Of a DNA stretch of 64,000 nucleotides, positions 8,646-17,743 are shown one piece after another (within the stretch, counting starts at the first letter, position 1; every line of letters starts with the position of its first letter). Below the pieces are notes generated by a model. The model worked only from the letters and a program-made list of their open reading frames with translations. It made no database searches and was not told the origin of the DNA. A program made the position numbers and the translations under genes. Origin of the DNA: Roseicyclus persicicus (GTDB lineage Bacteria > Pseudomonadota > Alphaproteobacteria > Rhodobacterales > Rhodobacteraceae); NCBI RefSeq assembly GCF_012395815.1, contig NZ_JAAZQQ010000003.1, forward strand, positions 62,001 to 126,000, written 5' to 3'.

Positions 8646-9652
8646 TCATGCACCTCGTCGTTGGAGACCCATTTCCACGAGCTCGCGCACATTTCGTCCA
8701 GCCCCTTTTCGGTGCGGAAGCCCAGCACCTCGGCCGCCCTGTCGGCGCGGGCCACGTAGATCGGCACGTCGCCGGGGCGGCGGTCGGTGATGGTGTAGGG
8801 CAGTTCGCGGTTGCAGGCCCGCTGGTAGGCGGCGATCACCTCGAGCACGGAATAGCCCCGCCCGGTGCCGAGATTGACGAGGTGGCTGTCGCCCGTCTCG
8901 AGCAGGCGCTTGAGCGACAGGACATGGCCGCGGGCGAGATCCTCGACATGGATGTAGTCGCGCACCCCGGTGCCGTCGGGCGTGTCGTAGTCGTTGCCGA
9001 AGACGTTGACCCGCTGCAGCTCGCCGGTGGCGACCTTCGCCACGAAGGGCATCAGGTTGTTGGGGATGTCGCGCGGGTCCTCGCCGATCAGGGCCGAGCC
9101 GTGGGCGCCCGCGGGGTTGAAGTAGCGCAAGGTGCCGATCGCCCAGCGCGGGTCGGACTGCCGCAGCCAGTCCAGCATCTGCTCGCCGATGATCTTGGTC
9201 TGGCCGTAGGGGTTCATCGCCCGGAACTCGGCCGTCTCGGGCGTCGGCGTCTCGTCGGGCACCCCGTAGACGGTGGCCGAGGACGAGAACACGATTCGCC
9301 GGCAGCCCGCGGCCTCCATCGCCTTGAGGAGCGTCGTGAGCCCGCCGATGTTCACGTCGAAGTAGTCCAGCGGCCGGACCATGCTTTCGCCCACGGCCTT
9401 GAGTGCGGCGAAATGCACCACCGCGTCGATCGGGAAGGCAGCAAAGACCTCGGCCAGCCGCGCCGCGTCGCGCACGTCGCCCTCGACGCAGGTGACGGGC
9501 TTGCCGGTGATGCGCTCCAGCCGCGCGGGCACCGAGGCGCGGGCATTGCTGAAATTGTCGAGGATGATGACGTCGTGGCCCGCCGCGACCAGCGCGAGAT
9601 AGGTGTGGGAGCCGATATAGCCGGCGCCGCCGGTCAACAGGATGGTCGTCAT
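8642..9652 (-). CDS. galE: UDP-glucose 4-epimerase
   Basis: Interconverts UDP-glucose and UDP-galactose with tightly bound NAD. The 336-residue protein has the Rossmann motif LTGGAGYIGSHT at the N terminus, the serine region SSSATVYG and the catalytic tyrosine-lysine pair in NPYGQTKIIGE. The late motifs GTGRGYSVLEVI and RRPGDVPIYVARAD are specific to GalE. It is the first gene of a minus-strand operon with the UDP-glucuronate epimerase (4-base overlap) and the cupin. It diverges from the polysaccharide export gene at 9886, with a 233-base gap. Together they supply galactose- and galacturonate-type precursors for a surface polysaccharide. Confidence 0.96.
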   Translation of the reverse strand: MTTILLTGGAGYIGSHTYLALVAAGHDVIILDNFSNARASVPARLERITGKPVTCVEGDVRDAARLAEVFAAFPIDAVVHFAALKAVGESMVRPLDYFDVNIGGLTTLLKAMEAAGCRRIVFSSSATVYGVPDETPTPETAEFRAMNPYGQTKIIGEQMLDWLRQSDPRWAIGTLRYFNPAGAHGSALIGEDPRDIPNNLMPFVAKVATGELQRVNVFGNDYDTPDGTGVRDYIHVEDLARGHVLSLKRLLETGDSHLVNLGTGRGYSVLEVIAAYQRACNRELPYTITDRRPGDVPIYVARADRAAEVLGFRTEKGLDEMCASSWKWVSNDEVHE

Positions 9653-9817
9653 GGGAAAAACACCTTCTCGCTACGGACAGACGCAACCACGCTTCGGCCC
9701 CGGGGTTCAAGCCCGGGCCGGTCGCGCCGGCCGCCGCGGGGCGATCGGCGGCCTTTTGCCCAAGCTTCGGGCAGGTCGGCAAATTTGCATCGCTCCCCCT
9801 GAAAACCGCACTCGGCG

Positions 9818-9845
9818 TTGACCCCGCCCCGCCGGCGGGTATCGT
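9818..9845 (+). promoter_or_regulatory. sigma70-type promoter for the polysaccharide export gene
   Basis: A TTGACC -35 (9818-9823) and a TATCGT -10 (9840-9845) are separated by 16 bases, about 40 bases upstream of the start codon at 9886. Confidence 0.45.
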
Positions 9846-9885
9846 TCCGCGCAAGCTGTAGGGCGAAGACATTTTCGGAGTGACG

Positions 9886-11010
9886 ATGGATTTTCGGTTT
9901 GTCCGGGCCACCGCCCTGGTTATGGCGGGCATCCTGGCCCTTGCAGGATGCGAGCAACTCCCCCGCGGCGCGGCTGTCGAGCGCGAGATCGTCGAGGCCG
10001 CGGACGGCGAGGCCGTGGATTTCGCCATCTACACCGTGGATCGCGCCTTCCTGCCCGTGGTCGCCGACTGGCCGGTAACCGGCGAGCGCCAGCTGGGCTG
10101 GATCCCCACCAGCGGCGGCGCCCGGACCCAGGTCATCGCGCCGGGTGACGAGCTGGAAATCACCATCTGGGACAGCAACGAAAGCTCGCTCCTGTCGCAG
10201 CCCGGCCAGCGCGCCGTGCAGATCCAGGCCCTGACCGTGGCGCCCGACGGCACCATCTTCGTGCCCTATGTCGGCAACACCACCGTGTCGGGCATGACCA
10301 TCCAGGTCGCGCGCGAGCATCTGCAGGACGAGATCGACATGATCGTCCCCTCGGCGCAGGTTCAGCTGACGCTGGTCGAGGGCCGCACGAATTCCGTCGA
10401 CCTGGTGGGCGGCGTCGGCGCGCCGGGGGCCTACCCCCTGCCCGACCGCAACTACACCGTGCTGAACCTGATCGCGCAGGGCGGCGGCGTGCAGGCCAGC
10501 CTGGTGAATCCGCAGGTGCGGCTGATCCGGGGCGGCAGCATCTACGGCACCTCGGTCGAGCGCCTGTTCGCCAACCCCAACCTCGACACGCTGCTGCACG
10601 GCGGCGACCAGGTCATCATCGAGGAAGACCGCCGCTATTTCCTGTCGCTCGGCGCCGCCGGGCAGCAGAGCCAGCACCGCTTTACCCAGGACCAGGTCAG
10701 CGCGCTCGACGCCATGGCGATCATCGGCGGCGTCGACGACCGCCGCGGCGATCCCGGCGGCATCCTGATCCTGCGCGAGTATCCCGACAGCGCGGTGCGC
10801 CCCGACAGCCGCGGCCCCGACCAGTCGCGGGTCGTGTTCACCGTCGACCTGACCTCGGCCGACGGGCTGTTCAGCGCGCGGAACTTCCGCATCCATTCCG
10901 GCGACCTGGTGCTCGTCACGGAAAGCCCGATCACCTCGGCGCAGACGATCTTTGGCCTCGTGGGGTCGGTGTTCGGCCTGGCCCGGCAGACGGTCAACCT
11001 GACCAACTGA
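9886..11010 (+). CDS. Wza-like outer-membrane polysaccharide export lipoprotein
   Basis: A 374-residue protein with a lipoprotein signal peptide: a basic start, a hydrophobic stretch and the lipobox LALAGC, so the mature protein begins at the cysteine near residue 24. It then has a Poly_export domain (APGDELEITIWDSN, FVPYVGNTTVSG) and SLBB-type repeats (VDLVGGVGAPGAYPLPDRN). Wza-type proteins form the outer-membrane channel for capsule or exopolysaccharide. ATG 9886 has a CGGAG ribosome-binding site 5 bases upstream; a GTG at 9880 is the alternative. No Wzc/Wzb partner lies next to it; the neighbours are galE and a glycosyltransferase. Confidence 0.9.
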   Translation: MDFRFVRATALVMAGILALAGCEQLPRGAAVEREIVEAADGEAVDFAIYTVDRAFLPVVADWPVTGERQLGWIPTSGGARTQVIAPGDELEITIWDSNESSLLSQPGQRAVQIQALTVAPDGTIFVPYVGNTTVSGMTIQVAREHLQDEIDMIVPSAQVQLTLVEGRTNSVDLVGGVGAPGAYPLPDRNYTVLNLIAQGGGVQASLVNPQVRLIRGGSIYGTSVERLFANPNLDTLLHGGDQVIIEEDRRYFLSLGAAGQQSQHRFTQDQVSALDAMAIIGGVDDRRGDPGGILILREYPDSAVRPDSRGPDQSRVVFTVDLTSADGLFSARNFRIHSGDLVLVTESPITSAQTIFGLVGSVFGLARQTVNLTN

Positions 11011-11013
11011 CGG

Positions 11014-12264
11014 CTAGCCCGGCAGGGGGATCGCGCGGGCCGACGGCACCAGCCCGTTGATCCGCGCGAGATGCACCGGCAGGCAGCGCGTTGCGAAGTC
11101 GTAGCGCTCCACCATCTCGGCCCGCGCCGCGCGGCCCAGCGCCGCGTGGTCGCCCGGCGCCGACAGCACGTCGATCACCTGGCGGGCCAGCGCCTCGTGG
11201 TCGTGGAAGTCGACCAGCAGGCCGGTCTTGCCGTGCTCGATCACCTCGCGCACCGGCGCGGTGTCCGAGGCGACGATGGTGGCGCCCATCGACATGCTCT
11301 CCATGCAGGACCAGGACAGCACGAAGGGCACCGTCAGGTAGATGTGGCAGCGGCTGACCTGGATCACCGACTGGTAGGCGGAATAGGGCACCTTGCCGAG
11401 GAAATGCACGCGGCTCCAGTCGACGCGGCCGCCCACCTCGCGCTCCATCTCGGCGCGGTAGCCGCCCTGCGCGGCGCTGGCCTTGCCGTAGGACACCTCG
11501 CTGCCGCCGATGATGAGCGCCCGCGCGTTGGGCCGCGCATCGAGGATATGCGGCAGGGCGCGCATGAACTTGTGGAAGCCCCGGGTGGGTTCCATGTTGC
11601 GCGCCATGTAGGTGAAGATCTCGTCCTCGCGCGTCACCGGCCGGCCCAGCCGGCCCAGCGGCACCTGCGCGGCGGGGTTCGGCACCAGCCGGTCGGTGCG
11701 GATGCCGTCGTGCTGCACGTAGATCTTGTCGTGGAAGCTGGCCGGGTAGGTGTCGCGCTGGAACAGCGTCGGCGACTGGCCCAGGTCGACCGTCTGGATG
11801 TTGGCGAAGTTCACCGCGTTGCGGGCATGCATCAGGAACGGCGCGTGCTCGGAGGCCGGGAATTCCGGGTCGAACCCGACCGACCCGCCCTTGGCCAGGA
11901 AGAAATACTCGAAGAACCCCACGATCGGCACGTCCGGCCAGACCTCCTTGAGAAAGGTCAGCTCGCCCCAGCCCACATGGCCCAGGATCACGTCGGGCCG
12001 GAACCCCTGCGCCGACAGCGTCCGCGCCGCGAAGGCCGCACCAAGCCCGTTGCCGACGCATTCCTCCCAGTATTTCGTGGGGGCATAGGCATCCTCGGCG
12101 GGCACGTGGTGCGCGGCATAGCTCACCACCCGCGCGCCCCTGATCTCGGGCAGGTCCTTGCGCTGGGTCAGGAACACGAGCTCGTGCCCGCCCTGCGCCA
12201 ACAGCCACTGGAACAGCTCGCGGTACTGGGCGGGAAAATTCTGGTGCACGAAGAGGATGTTCAT
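11014..12264 (-). CDS. glycosyltransferase family 4 protein
   Basis: A 416-residue two-Rossmann (GT-B) transferase. The N-terminal half looks like the Glyco_trans_4_3 domain (MNILFVHQNFPAQYREL; VILGHVGWGELTFL). The C-terminal half carries a Glyco_transf_1 domain with ESMSMGATIVASDTAPVREV, the nucleotide-sugar-binding segment with its glutamate. The donor and acceptor sugars are unknown. The start at 12264 is chosen because GT4 proteins begin directly with the first beta strand; the upstream extension is arginine-rich and unlike the family. It converges on the Wza-like gene with a 3-base gap, completing the polysaccharide block. Confidence 0.9.
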   Translation of the reverse strand: MNILFVHQNFPAQYRELFQWLLAQGGHELVFLTQRKDLPEIRGARVVSYAAHHVPAEDAYAPTKYWEECVGNGLGAAFAARTLSAQGFRPDVILGHVGWGELTFLKEVWPDVPIVGFFEYFFLAKGGSVGFDPEFPASEHAPFLMHARNAVNFANIQTVDLGQSPTLFQRDTYPASFHDKIYVQHDGIRTDRLVPNPAAQVPLGRLGRPVTREDEIFTYMARNMEPTRGFHKFMRALPHILDARPNARALIIGGSEVSYGKASAAQGGYRAEMEREVGGRVDWSRVHFLGKVPYSAYQSVIQVSRCHIYLTVPFVLSWSCMESMSMGATIVASDTAPVREVIEHGKTGLLVDFHDHEALARQVIDVLSAPGDHAALGRAARAEMVERYDFATRCLPVHLARINGLVPSARAIPLPG

Positions 12265-12336
12265 CTGCCGCCTGTCACTCGTCCGGGTGGCGGCCATCCT
12301 TCCCGATCCCCGGGCGCGCGGCAAGCGTGCGGCGAT

Positions 12337-12364
12337 TTGGGATTGCGGCGCACGCCCCTATATG
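12337..12364 (+). promoter_or_regulatory. possible promoter of hslO
   Basis: TTGGGA (12337-12342) and TATATG (12359-12364) are separated by 16 bases, about 35 bases upstream of the hslO start. The -10 is good and the -35 only fair. Confidence 0.35.
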
Positions 12365-12398
12365 GAAACCCGGACACGCGAGACCGGGACACGCCGAC

Positions 12399-13409
12399 AT
12401 GACCTTGACCACCAGGATCGCCTGGGACGACACCATCCTGCCCTTCCAGCTCGACCGCTCGGACATCCGCGGCCGTGTGGCGCGGCTTGACCGCACGCTG
12501 GAGCGGGTGCTGCACCAGCACGACTACCCCGCCCCGGTCGAGGCGATGGTGGCCGAGGCGGCGCTGCTGACCGCGCTGATCGGGCAGACCATCAAGCTGC
12601 GCTGGAAGCTGTCGCTGCAGGTCCGCGGCGACGGGCCGATCCGCCTGATCGCCACCGATTTCTACGCCCCGGCCGAGGACGGCGCGCCGGCCCGGATCCG
12701 CGCCTACGCAAGCTACGACGCCGCCCGGCTGGACCCCGCGGCCGATCCCTTCACGCAGATCGGCAAGGGCTATTTCGCCATCCTGCTCGACCAGGGCCAG
12801 GGCACGACGCCCTACCAGGGCATCACGCCGCTGGCCGGCGGGTCGCTCGCCGCCTGCGCCGAGGCGTATTTCGCCCAGTCCGAACAGCTGCCCACCCGGT
12901 TCCAGCTCAGCTTCGGCCAGAGCCGCCTGCCCGGCGAGGCCGCGGCCTGGCGGGGCGGCGGCGTCATGCTGCAGCACATGCCCAAGGCCTCGCCCCTGAT
13001 GGGCGAGGGCGGCTCGGGCGAGGGCGGGCTGATGGCGCCGGTCGACCTGCTGGACGACGAGGAAGGCGAGAACTGGTCGCGCGCCAACATCCTGCTCGAC
13101 ACCGCCGAGGCGATGGAGCTGATCGGCCCGCGCGTCGCGCCGACCGACCTGTTGCTGCGGCTGTTCCACGAGGAAGGCCCGCGCGTGTTCGACGCGCTGC
13201 CGGTGCAGTTCGGCTGCACCTGCTCGGCCGAGCGCGTGCGGACCTCGCTGTCGATCTATTCGGCCCGCGACATCGGCCACATGACCACCGACGACGGCCG
13301 CGTGACCGCCGACTGCCAGTTCTGCGGCGCGCATTACGAGTTCGATCCCCGCACGCTGGGCTTCGAGGCCGAGATCGACCCGGAGGACGGGGATGGGACG
13401 GCCGATTGA
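12399..13409 (+). CDS. hslO: Hsp33 redox-regulated chaperone
   Basis: A cytosolic holdase that is activated when its zinc-bound cysteines are oxidised, protecting proteins during oxidative stress. The 336-residue protein has the C-terminal redox switch CxC...CxxC: C273 and C275 in FGCTCSAERV, C306 and C309 in DCQFCGAH. Spacing and position fit the family. The start at 12399 (MTLTTRIAWDD) follows an operator/promoter-like region; an upstream in-frame ATG at 12327 would overlap the predicted promoter. The last 17 bases overlap the Nudix gene, and cca follows, so the three are probably co-transcribed. It diverges from the glycosyltransferase. Confidence 0.95.
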   Translation: MTLTTRIAWDDTILPFQLDRSDIRGRVARLDRTLERVLHQHDYPAPVEAMVAEAALLTALIGQTIKLRWKLSLQVRGDGPIRLIATDFYAPAEDGAPARIRAYASYDAARLDPAADPFTQIGKGYFAILLDQGQGTTPYQGITPLAGGSLAACAEAYFAQSEQLPTRFQLSFGQSRLPGEAAAWRGGGVMLQHMPKASPLMGEGGSGEGGLMAPVDLLDDEEGENWSRANILLDTAEAMELIGPRVAPTDLLLRLFHEEGPRVFDALPVQFGCTCSAERVRTSLSIYSARDIGHMTTDDGRVTADCQFCGAHYEFDPRTLGFEAEIDPEDGDGTAD

Positions 13410-13986
13410 CCTCGACGGGATCTGTGCCGCGCTCGCCGCGACCCCGCCGCGCCCGTCCTCGGACTACGACCTGAACCCCGACATCGTGCTGCCCGAGGGC
13501 CGCGTCCTGAAACCCGCCGCGGTGCTGATCGGGGTGCAGGCGGGCCGCGTCATCCTGACCAAGCGCGCCTCGCACCTGGCCCACCACCCGGGCCAGATCG
13601 CGTTCCCCGGCGGCAAGGTCGACGCGACCGACGCCGACCCCGTCGCCGCCGCGCTCCGCGAGGCGCAAGAGGAGATCGGCCTCGACCCCGGCGCGGTCGA
13701 GGTGGTCGCCACCATGCCCGCCCACGAGACCGTAACCGGATACATGGTAAATCCGGTTATCGCCCGCATTTCCGAGGATTTCCGCCCCACGCCCGAGCCC
13801 GGCGAGGTGGCCGAGGTGTTCCGCGTGCCCCTGCCGCTCCTGATGGATCCCGCCGCCTACCGGGTGGAACACCGGCGCTGGCGCGGCGTCTGGCGGCGCT
13901 ACTATGTCGTGCCCTATGGCCCTTATTACATCTGGGGCGCCACCGCGCGGATGCTGCGCACGCTGGCCGACCGGGTGGCCCCGTGA
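13393..13986 (+). CDS. Nudix hydrolase, CoA pyrophosphatase type
   Basis: A 197-residue Nudix protein. It carries the CoA-specific NuCoA signature LTKRASHLAHHPGQIAFPGG directly before the Nudix box (GGKVDA..., then REAQEEIGL). From family knowledge such enzymes cleave CoA or oxidised CoA to 3',5'-ADP and phosphopantetheine. The gene starts 17 bases inside hslO and its stop overlaps the GTG start of cca by 4 bases. This hslO-Nudix-cca order fits a single operon. An oxidised-CoA housekeeping role would agree with hslO's oxidative-stress role, but this is inference. Confidence 0.92.
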   Translation: MGRPIDLDGICAALAATPPRPSSDYDLNPDIVLPEGRVLKPAAVLIGVQAGRVILTKRASHLAHHPGQIAFPGGKVDATDADPVAAALREAQEEIGLDPGAVEVVATMPAHETVTGYMVNPVIARISEDFRPTPEPGEVAEVFRVPLPLLMDPAAYRVEHRRWRGVWRRYYVVPYGPYYIWGATARMLRTLADRVAP

Positions 13987-15134
13987 AACTGGCCGCCGAC
14001 TGGCTCGCCACGCCCGGCACCCGCGCCGTGATGGGCGCGCTGGCCAGCGGCGGCCACGGCGCCTGGTTCGTCGGCGGCTGCGTGCGCAACGGCCTGCTGG
14101 GCACGACGGTCGACGATATCGACATCACCACCGACGCCCGCCCCGAACAGGTCATGGCGCTGGCCGAGGCCGCCGGGATCAAGGCGGTGCCCACCGGCAT
14201 CGACCACGGCACCGTGACGCTGGTCGCGGGCCACCGCCCCTACGAGATCACCACGCTGCGCCGCGATGTCACCACCGACGGCCGCCGCGCCACCATCGCC
14301 TTCACCGACCGGCTGGAGGAGGACGCGGCCCGCCGCGACTTCACCATGAACGCGCTCTACGCCACCGCGGACGGCACGCTGATGGACCCCACCGGCGAGG
14401 GGCTGGCCGACCTTGCCGCGCGCCGCCTGCGCTTCATCGGGCACCCCGAGGACCGCATCGCCGAGGATTACCTGCGCATCCTGCGCTTCTTCCGCTTCCA
14501 CGCCTGGTATGCCGACCCCGCCGGCGGGATCGACGCCGACGGGCTGGCCGCCTGCGCCGCCCTGTCGGACGGCATCGCGCGCCTCTCCCGCGAACGGGTG
14601 GGGGCCGAGATGAAGAAGCTTCTGGCCGCCCCCGACCCGGCCCCGGCCGTCGCCGCCATGGCGCAGTCGGGCGTCCTTGCCCACACCCTGCCCGGCGCCG
14701 AGGCCCGCCTCCTGCCCCTGCTCGTCGCGCTGGAGGACGTGCCGCCCGACGCGCTCCGCCGCCTCGCCGCGCTGGGGGGCGAGGAGGTGGCCGAACGCCT
14801 GCGCCTCTCCAAATCCGACCGCGACCGCCTCGCCACGCTCCGCGCCGGCATGGCCTCGGCCGAGGCGCCCGGCCCGCTGGCCTACGCCCACGGACCCGAC
14901 ACCGCCTGGGACATCGTCCTGCTCCGCGCGGCACTGTTTGAAACGCCCCCAGACCCCGCCGCCAGGGCGCAGATCGCGCAGGGCGCGGAGGCCCGCTTTC
15001 CCGTCCGCCCCGCCGACCTGATGCCCGCCCTCCAGGGCCCCGCCCTCGGCGCGGAGCTCAAGGCGCTGGAACGCGACTGGATCGCCTCGGGCTTCACGCT
15101 GACCCGCGCCGAGCTCCTCGCCCGGCCCCGTTAA
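13983..15134 (+). CDS. cca: CCA tRNA nucleotidyltransferase
   Basis: Adds or repairs the 3' CCA end of tRNAs, or polyadenylates RNA; the class II nucleotidyltransferase fold cannot by itself separate CCA-adding from poly(A) activity. The 383-residue protein has the head-domain motif GGCVRNGLLGTTVDDIDITT with the metal-binding DxD, RRDFTMNALYA, and the RNA-binding segment EDYLRILRFFRFHAWY. The start is GTG at 13983, overlapping the Nudix stop (GTGA), so translation is probably coupled. After the stop comes a 143-base gap before the LysE gene. Confidence 0.94.
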   Translation: MKLAADWLATPGTRAVMGALASGGHGAWFVGGCVRNGLLGTTVDDIDITTDARPEQVMALAEAAGIKAVPTGIDHGTVTLVAGHRPYEITTLRRDVTTDGRRATIAFTDRLEEDAARRDFTMNALYATADGTLMDPTGEGLADLAARRLRFIGHPEDRIAEDYLRILRFFRFHAWYADPAGGIDADGLAACAALSDGIARLSRERVGAEMKKLLAAPDPAPAVAAMAQSGVLAHTLPGAEARLLPLLVALEDVPPDALRRLAALGGEEVAERLRLSKSDRDRLATLRAGMASAEAPGPLAYAHGPDTAWDIVLLRAALFETPPDPAARAQIAQGAEARFPVRPADLMPALQGPALGAELKALERDWIASGFTLTRAELLARPR

Positions 15135-15167
15135 CCCCGCATCAAGGTTAACGCGCGCCCCCTCCAT

Positions 15168-15202
15168 CTTTGCTTTCCAAATACTCCCGCCGGAGGCTCC
15201 CG
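15168..15202. repeat. Rhodobacteraceae-type intergenic repeat unit
   Basis: The segment contains the GC-rich palindromic core CCTCCGGCGGGAG on the minus strand, followed by TATTTGG. In my memory of Rhodobacteraceae genomes, CCTCCGGCGGG(G/A)xTATTTGG-like units recur between genes, often near gene ends. Only this one copy is evident in the window, so its repeat status is based on knowledge, not on this sequence. Confidence 0.4.
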
Positions 15203-15277
15203 CACCCGCAACCGGCGCACCGCTTGACAATCCGGGCGCCCCGCCGTCCCGTCCGGCAACCCGCGACGGAGCCCCAT

Positions 15278-15856
15278 TTGGACCCCCTCTACCCTTTCGT
15301 CTTCTTCGGCCTGTTCAGCCCCGGGCCCAACGTCCTCCTGCTCACCGCGTCGGGGGCGCGCTTCGGCTTTCGCGCCACCCTGCCCCATGTCGCGGGCGTG
15401 GTGATCGGCGTCGGCCTCGTCGCGGGCGTCACCGGCCTCGGCATCGGCGCGCTGCTCGCCGGCCAGCCGGCGCTCCAGTTCGCCCTCAAGCTCGCCGCGG
15501 CGGCCTGGATCCTGTGGATGGCGCGCGCGCTCTGGCTGTCGTCGGCCAGGGGCCCGCAGGACGCCCGCGCCCGGCCCTTCACGCTCGTCGAGGCGATCCT
15601 GTTCCAGGGCGTGAACCCCAAGCTCTGGGCCGTCGCGCTGGCCGCCGCCTCAGGCTATGCCGCGGGCCTCGGGCCCTGGGGCGAGGCGCAGCGGCTGGCC
15701 ATCGCCTTCTCCGGCCTCAACCTTTTCGTCTGCCTGTTCTGGAGCCTGGCCGGCGCGCTCCTCGCGCTCCTGCTGACCACCCCGCGGGCCTGGCGGATCT
15801 TCGCCCGCGCGATGGCGCTGGGCCTCGCCGCCTCGGCCGTCATGGTCTTTCCCTGA
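15278..15856 (+). CDS. LysE/RhtB family amino-acid exporter
   Basis: A 192-residue inner-membrane protein with about six hydrophobic segments. The N-terminal signature SPGPNVLLLTASGARFG is diagnostic of LysE/RhtB translocators, which export amino acids or derivatives. The substrate is not predictable. The start is taken as TTG at 15278, because the family begins almost directly at this helix and a CGGAG ribosome-binding site lies 6 bases upstream; the upstream in-frame ATG at 15170 would add 36 atypical residues and has no such site. It precedes the ABC transporter operon by 39 bases. Confidence 0.88.
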   Translation: MDPLYPFVFFGLFSPGPNVLLLTASGARFGFRATLPHVAGVVIGVGLVAGVTGLGIGALLAGQPALQFALKLAAAAWILWMARALWLSSARGPQDARARPFTLVEAILFQGVNPKLWAVALAAASGYAAGLGPWGEAQRLAIAFSGLNLFVCLFWSLAGALLALLLTTPRAWRIFARAMALGLAASAVMVFP

Positions 15857-15895
15857 CGGCCGGCCTATATGAGGGGCTCAGGACCAAGCGTGCCC

Positions 15896-17743
15896 ATGTT
15901 CCGTTTCTTCGAATCCCTGGTCGATCCCTACACGGCCTATCCCGAGACCGACGCCCCCCCGCGCCGGCTCTGGGCCTTCCTGTGGTCCTATTCCCAGCCC
16001 TTCAAGCCGCTGTTCGCTGTAACCGCTTTCATGTCCATAGTGGTTGCGGCCATCGAGATCGGCCTGTTGTGGTACATGGGCCGCGTCGTCGATCTGCTGT
16101 CTTCCGGCCCGCCGGCCGAGGTTCTGGCCGCCCATGGCTGGGAACTGGTGGCCGCCGGCGTCTTCATCCTGACGCTGCGCCCGGCGCTGCAGGGCCTGTC
16201 GGTCGCGCTCCTGAACAACGGGATCCTGCCGCAATACGGCGCGCTGATCCGCTGGCGCGCGCACAGGCAGGTGCTGCGCCAGTCGGTGGGCTGGTTCGAG
16301 AACGACTTCGCCGGCCGCATCGCCAACCGCATCATGCAGACACCCACCAGCGCCGGCGACGCGATCTTCCAGATCTTCGACGCGATCACCTTCTCGCTCG
16401 CCTACCTGATCGGCGCCGCGGTGCTGCTGGCCGATGCCGACCCGCGGCTGGCGATCCCGCTGGTGCTGTGGTTCGGCCTCTACGCGATCCTCCTGCGCTG
16501 GACGATCACCCGCGTCGGCCCGGCCTCCAAGGCCAGCGCCGATGCGCGGTCGATGACCACCGGCCGCGTGGTGGACAGCTACACCAACATCCATTCGGTC
16601 AAGCTGTTCGCGCACCACGACCGGGAAATCGCCTACGCCAGGGAGGCGATCGAGGAAACCCGCGCCACCTTCGCCCGCGAGATGCGGCTGTTCACGATCA
16701 TGGACGTGACCCTGACGCTGCTGAACGGGTTCCTGATCGTGGCCGTCGTCGGCTGGGCCGTCTGGCTCTGGGCGGGCGGGGCCGCCAGCGTCGGCGCCGT
16801 CGCGGCGGCCACCGCGCTGACGCTCCGGCTGAACGCCATGACCGGCTGGATCATGTGGGCGGTGTCCACCTTCTTCCGCTCGCTCGGCGTGGTGGCCGAG
16901 GGGATGGAGACGATCACCGACCCCATCGCGCTGACCGACGCGAAGGACGCGAAACCGCTGGCCCTGACCCGCGGCGAGATCGTGCTCGACGGCGTCAGCC
17001 ACCACTACGGCCGCGGCGCGGGCGGGCTCGACCGGCTGTCTCTGACGATCCGGCCGGGGGAAAAGGTCGGGCTGATCGGGCGGTCGGGCGCGGGCAAGTC
17101 GACGCTGGTGAAGCTGCTCCTGCGGTTCTATGACGTCGAGGGTGGCCGCATCCTGATCGACGGGCAGGACATCCGCGGCGTCACGCAGGACAGCCTGCGC
17201 AAGGAAATCGGCATGGTGCAGCAGGACAGCTCGCTCCTGCACCGGTCCGTCCGCGACAACATCCTCTACGGCCGCCCCGACGCCACCGAGGACCAGATGA
17301 TCGCCGCCGCCCGGCGCGCCGAGGCGCATGACTTCATCCTGACGCTCGAGGACCCGCAGGGCCGCCGCGGCTACGACGCCCATGTGGGCGAGCGCGGCGT
17401 CAAGCTGTCGGGCGGCCAGCGCCAGCGCGTGACGCTGGCCCGCGTCATCCTCAAGGACGCGCCGATCCTCGTGCTGGACGAGGCCACCAGCGCGCTCGAC
17501 AGCGAGGTCGAGGCCGCGATCCAGGACACGCTCTACCGCGTGATGGAGGGCAAGACCGTGATCGCCATCGCCCACCGCCTGTCCACCATCGCCCAGATGG
17601 ACCGCATCGTGGTGCTGGAGGACGGCCGCATCGCCGAGGACGGCACCCATGCCGAGCTGCTGGCCCGGGGCGGGCTCTACGCCGGGTTCTGGGCGCGGCA
17701 GTCGGGCGGCTTCATCGGCACCGAGGCGGAGGCCGCGGAATGA
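15896..17743 (+). CDS. ABC half-exporter (permease fused to ATPase), first of a pair
   Basis: A 615-residue ABC exporter half: a transmembrane domain with six helices (about residues 30-330), then an ATPase domain. The Walker A is GRSGAGKST, the signature LSGGQRQR, the Walker B ILVLDEATSALD and the H-loop IAHRLS, so the site looks fully catalytic. It forms a three-gene operon with the next two genes, each overlapping by 4 bases. ATG 15896 is listed; GTG at 15890 is a fair alternative, since an AGGA lies 6 bases before it. The substrate is unknown; lipid, peptide or drug export are all possible. Confidence 0.9.
   Translation: MFRFFESLVDPYTAYPETDAPPRRLWAFLWSYSQPFKPLFAVTAFMSIVVAAIEIGLLWYMGRVVDLLSSGPPAEVLAAHGWELVAAGVFILTLRPALQGLSVALLNNGILPQYGALIRWRAHRQVLRQSVGWFENDFAGRIANRIMQTPTSAGDAIFQIFDAITFSLAYLIGAAVLLADADPRLAIPLVLWFGLYAILLRWTITRVGPASKASADARSMTTGRVVDSYTNIHSVKLFAHHDREIAYAREAIEETRATFAREMRLFTIMDVTLTLLNGFLIVAVVGWAVWLWAGGAASVGAVAAATALTLRLNAMTGWIMWAVSTFFRSLGVVAEGMETITDPIALTDAKDAKPLALTRGEIVLDGVSHHYGRGAGGLDRLSLTIRPGEKVGLIGRSGAGKSTLVKLLLRFYDVEGGRILIDGQDIRGVTQDSLRKEIGMVQQDSSLLHRSVRDNILYGRPDATEDQMIAAARRAEAHDFILTLEDPQGRRGYDAHVGERGVKLSGGQRQRVTLARVILKDAPILVLDEATSALDSEVEAAIQDTLYRVMEGKTVIAIAHRLSTIAQMDRIVVLEDGRIAEDGTHAELLARGGLYAGFWARQSGGFIGTEAEAAE

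Noticed and set aside
15224-15229. TTGACA as a promoter of the lysE-type gene
   Set aside because: No acceptable -10 hexamer lies 16-18 bases downstream.
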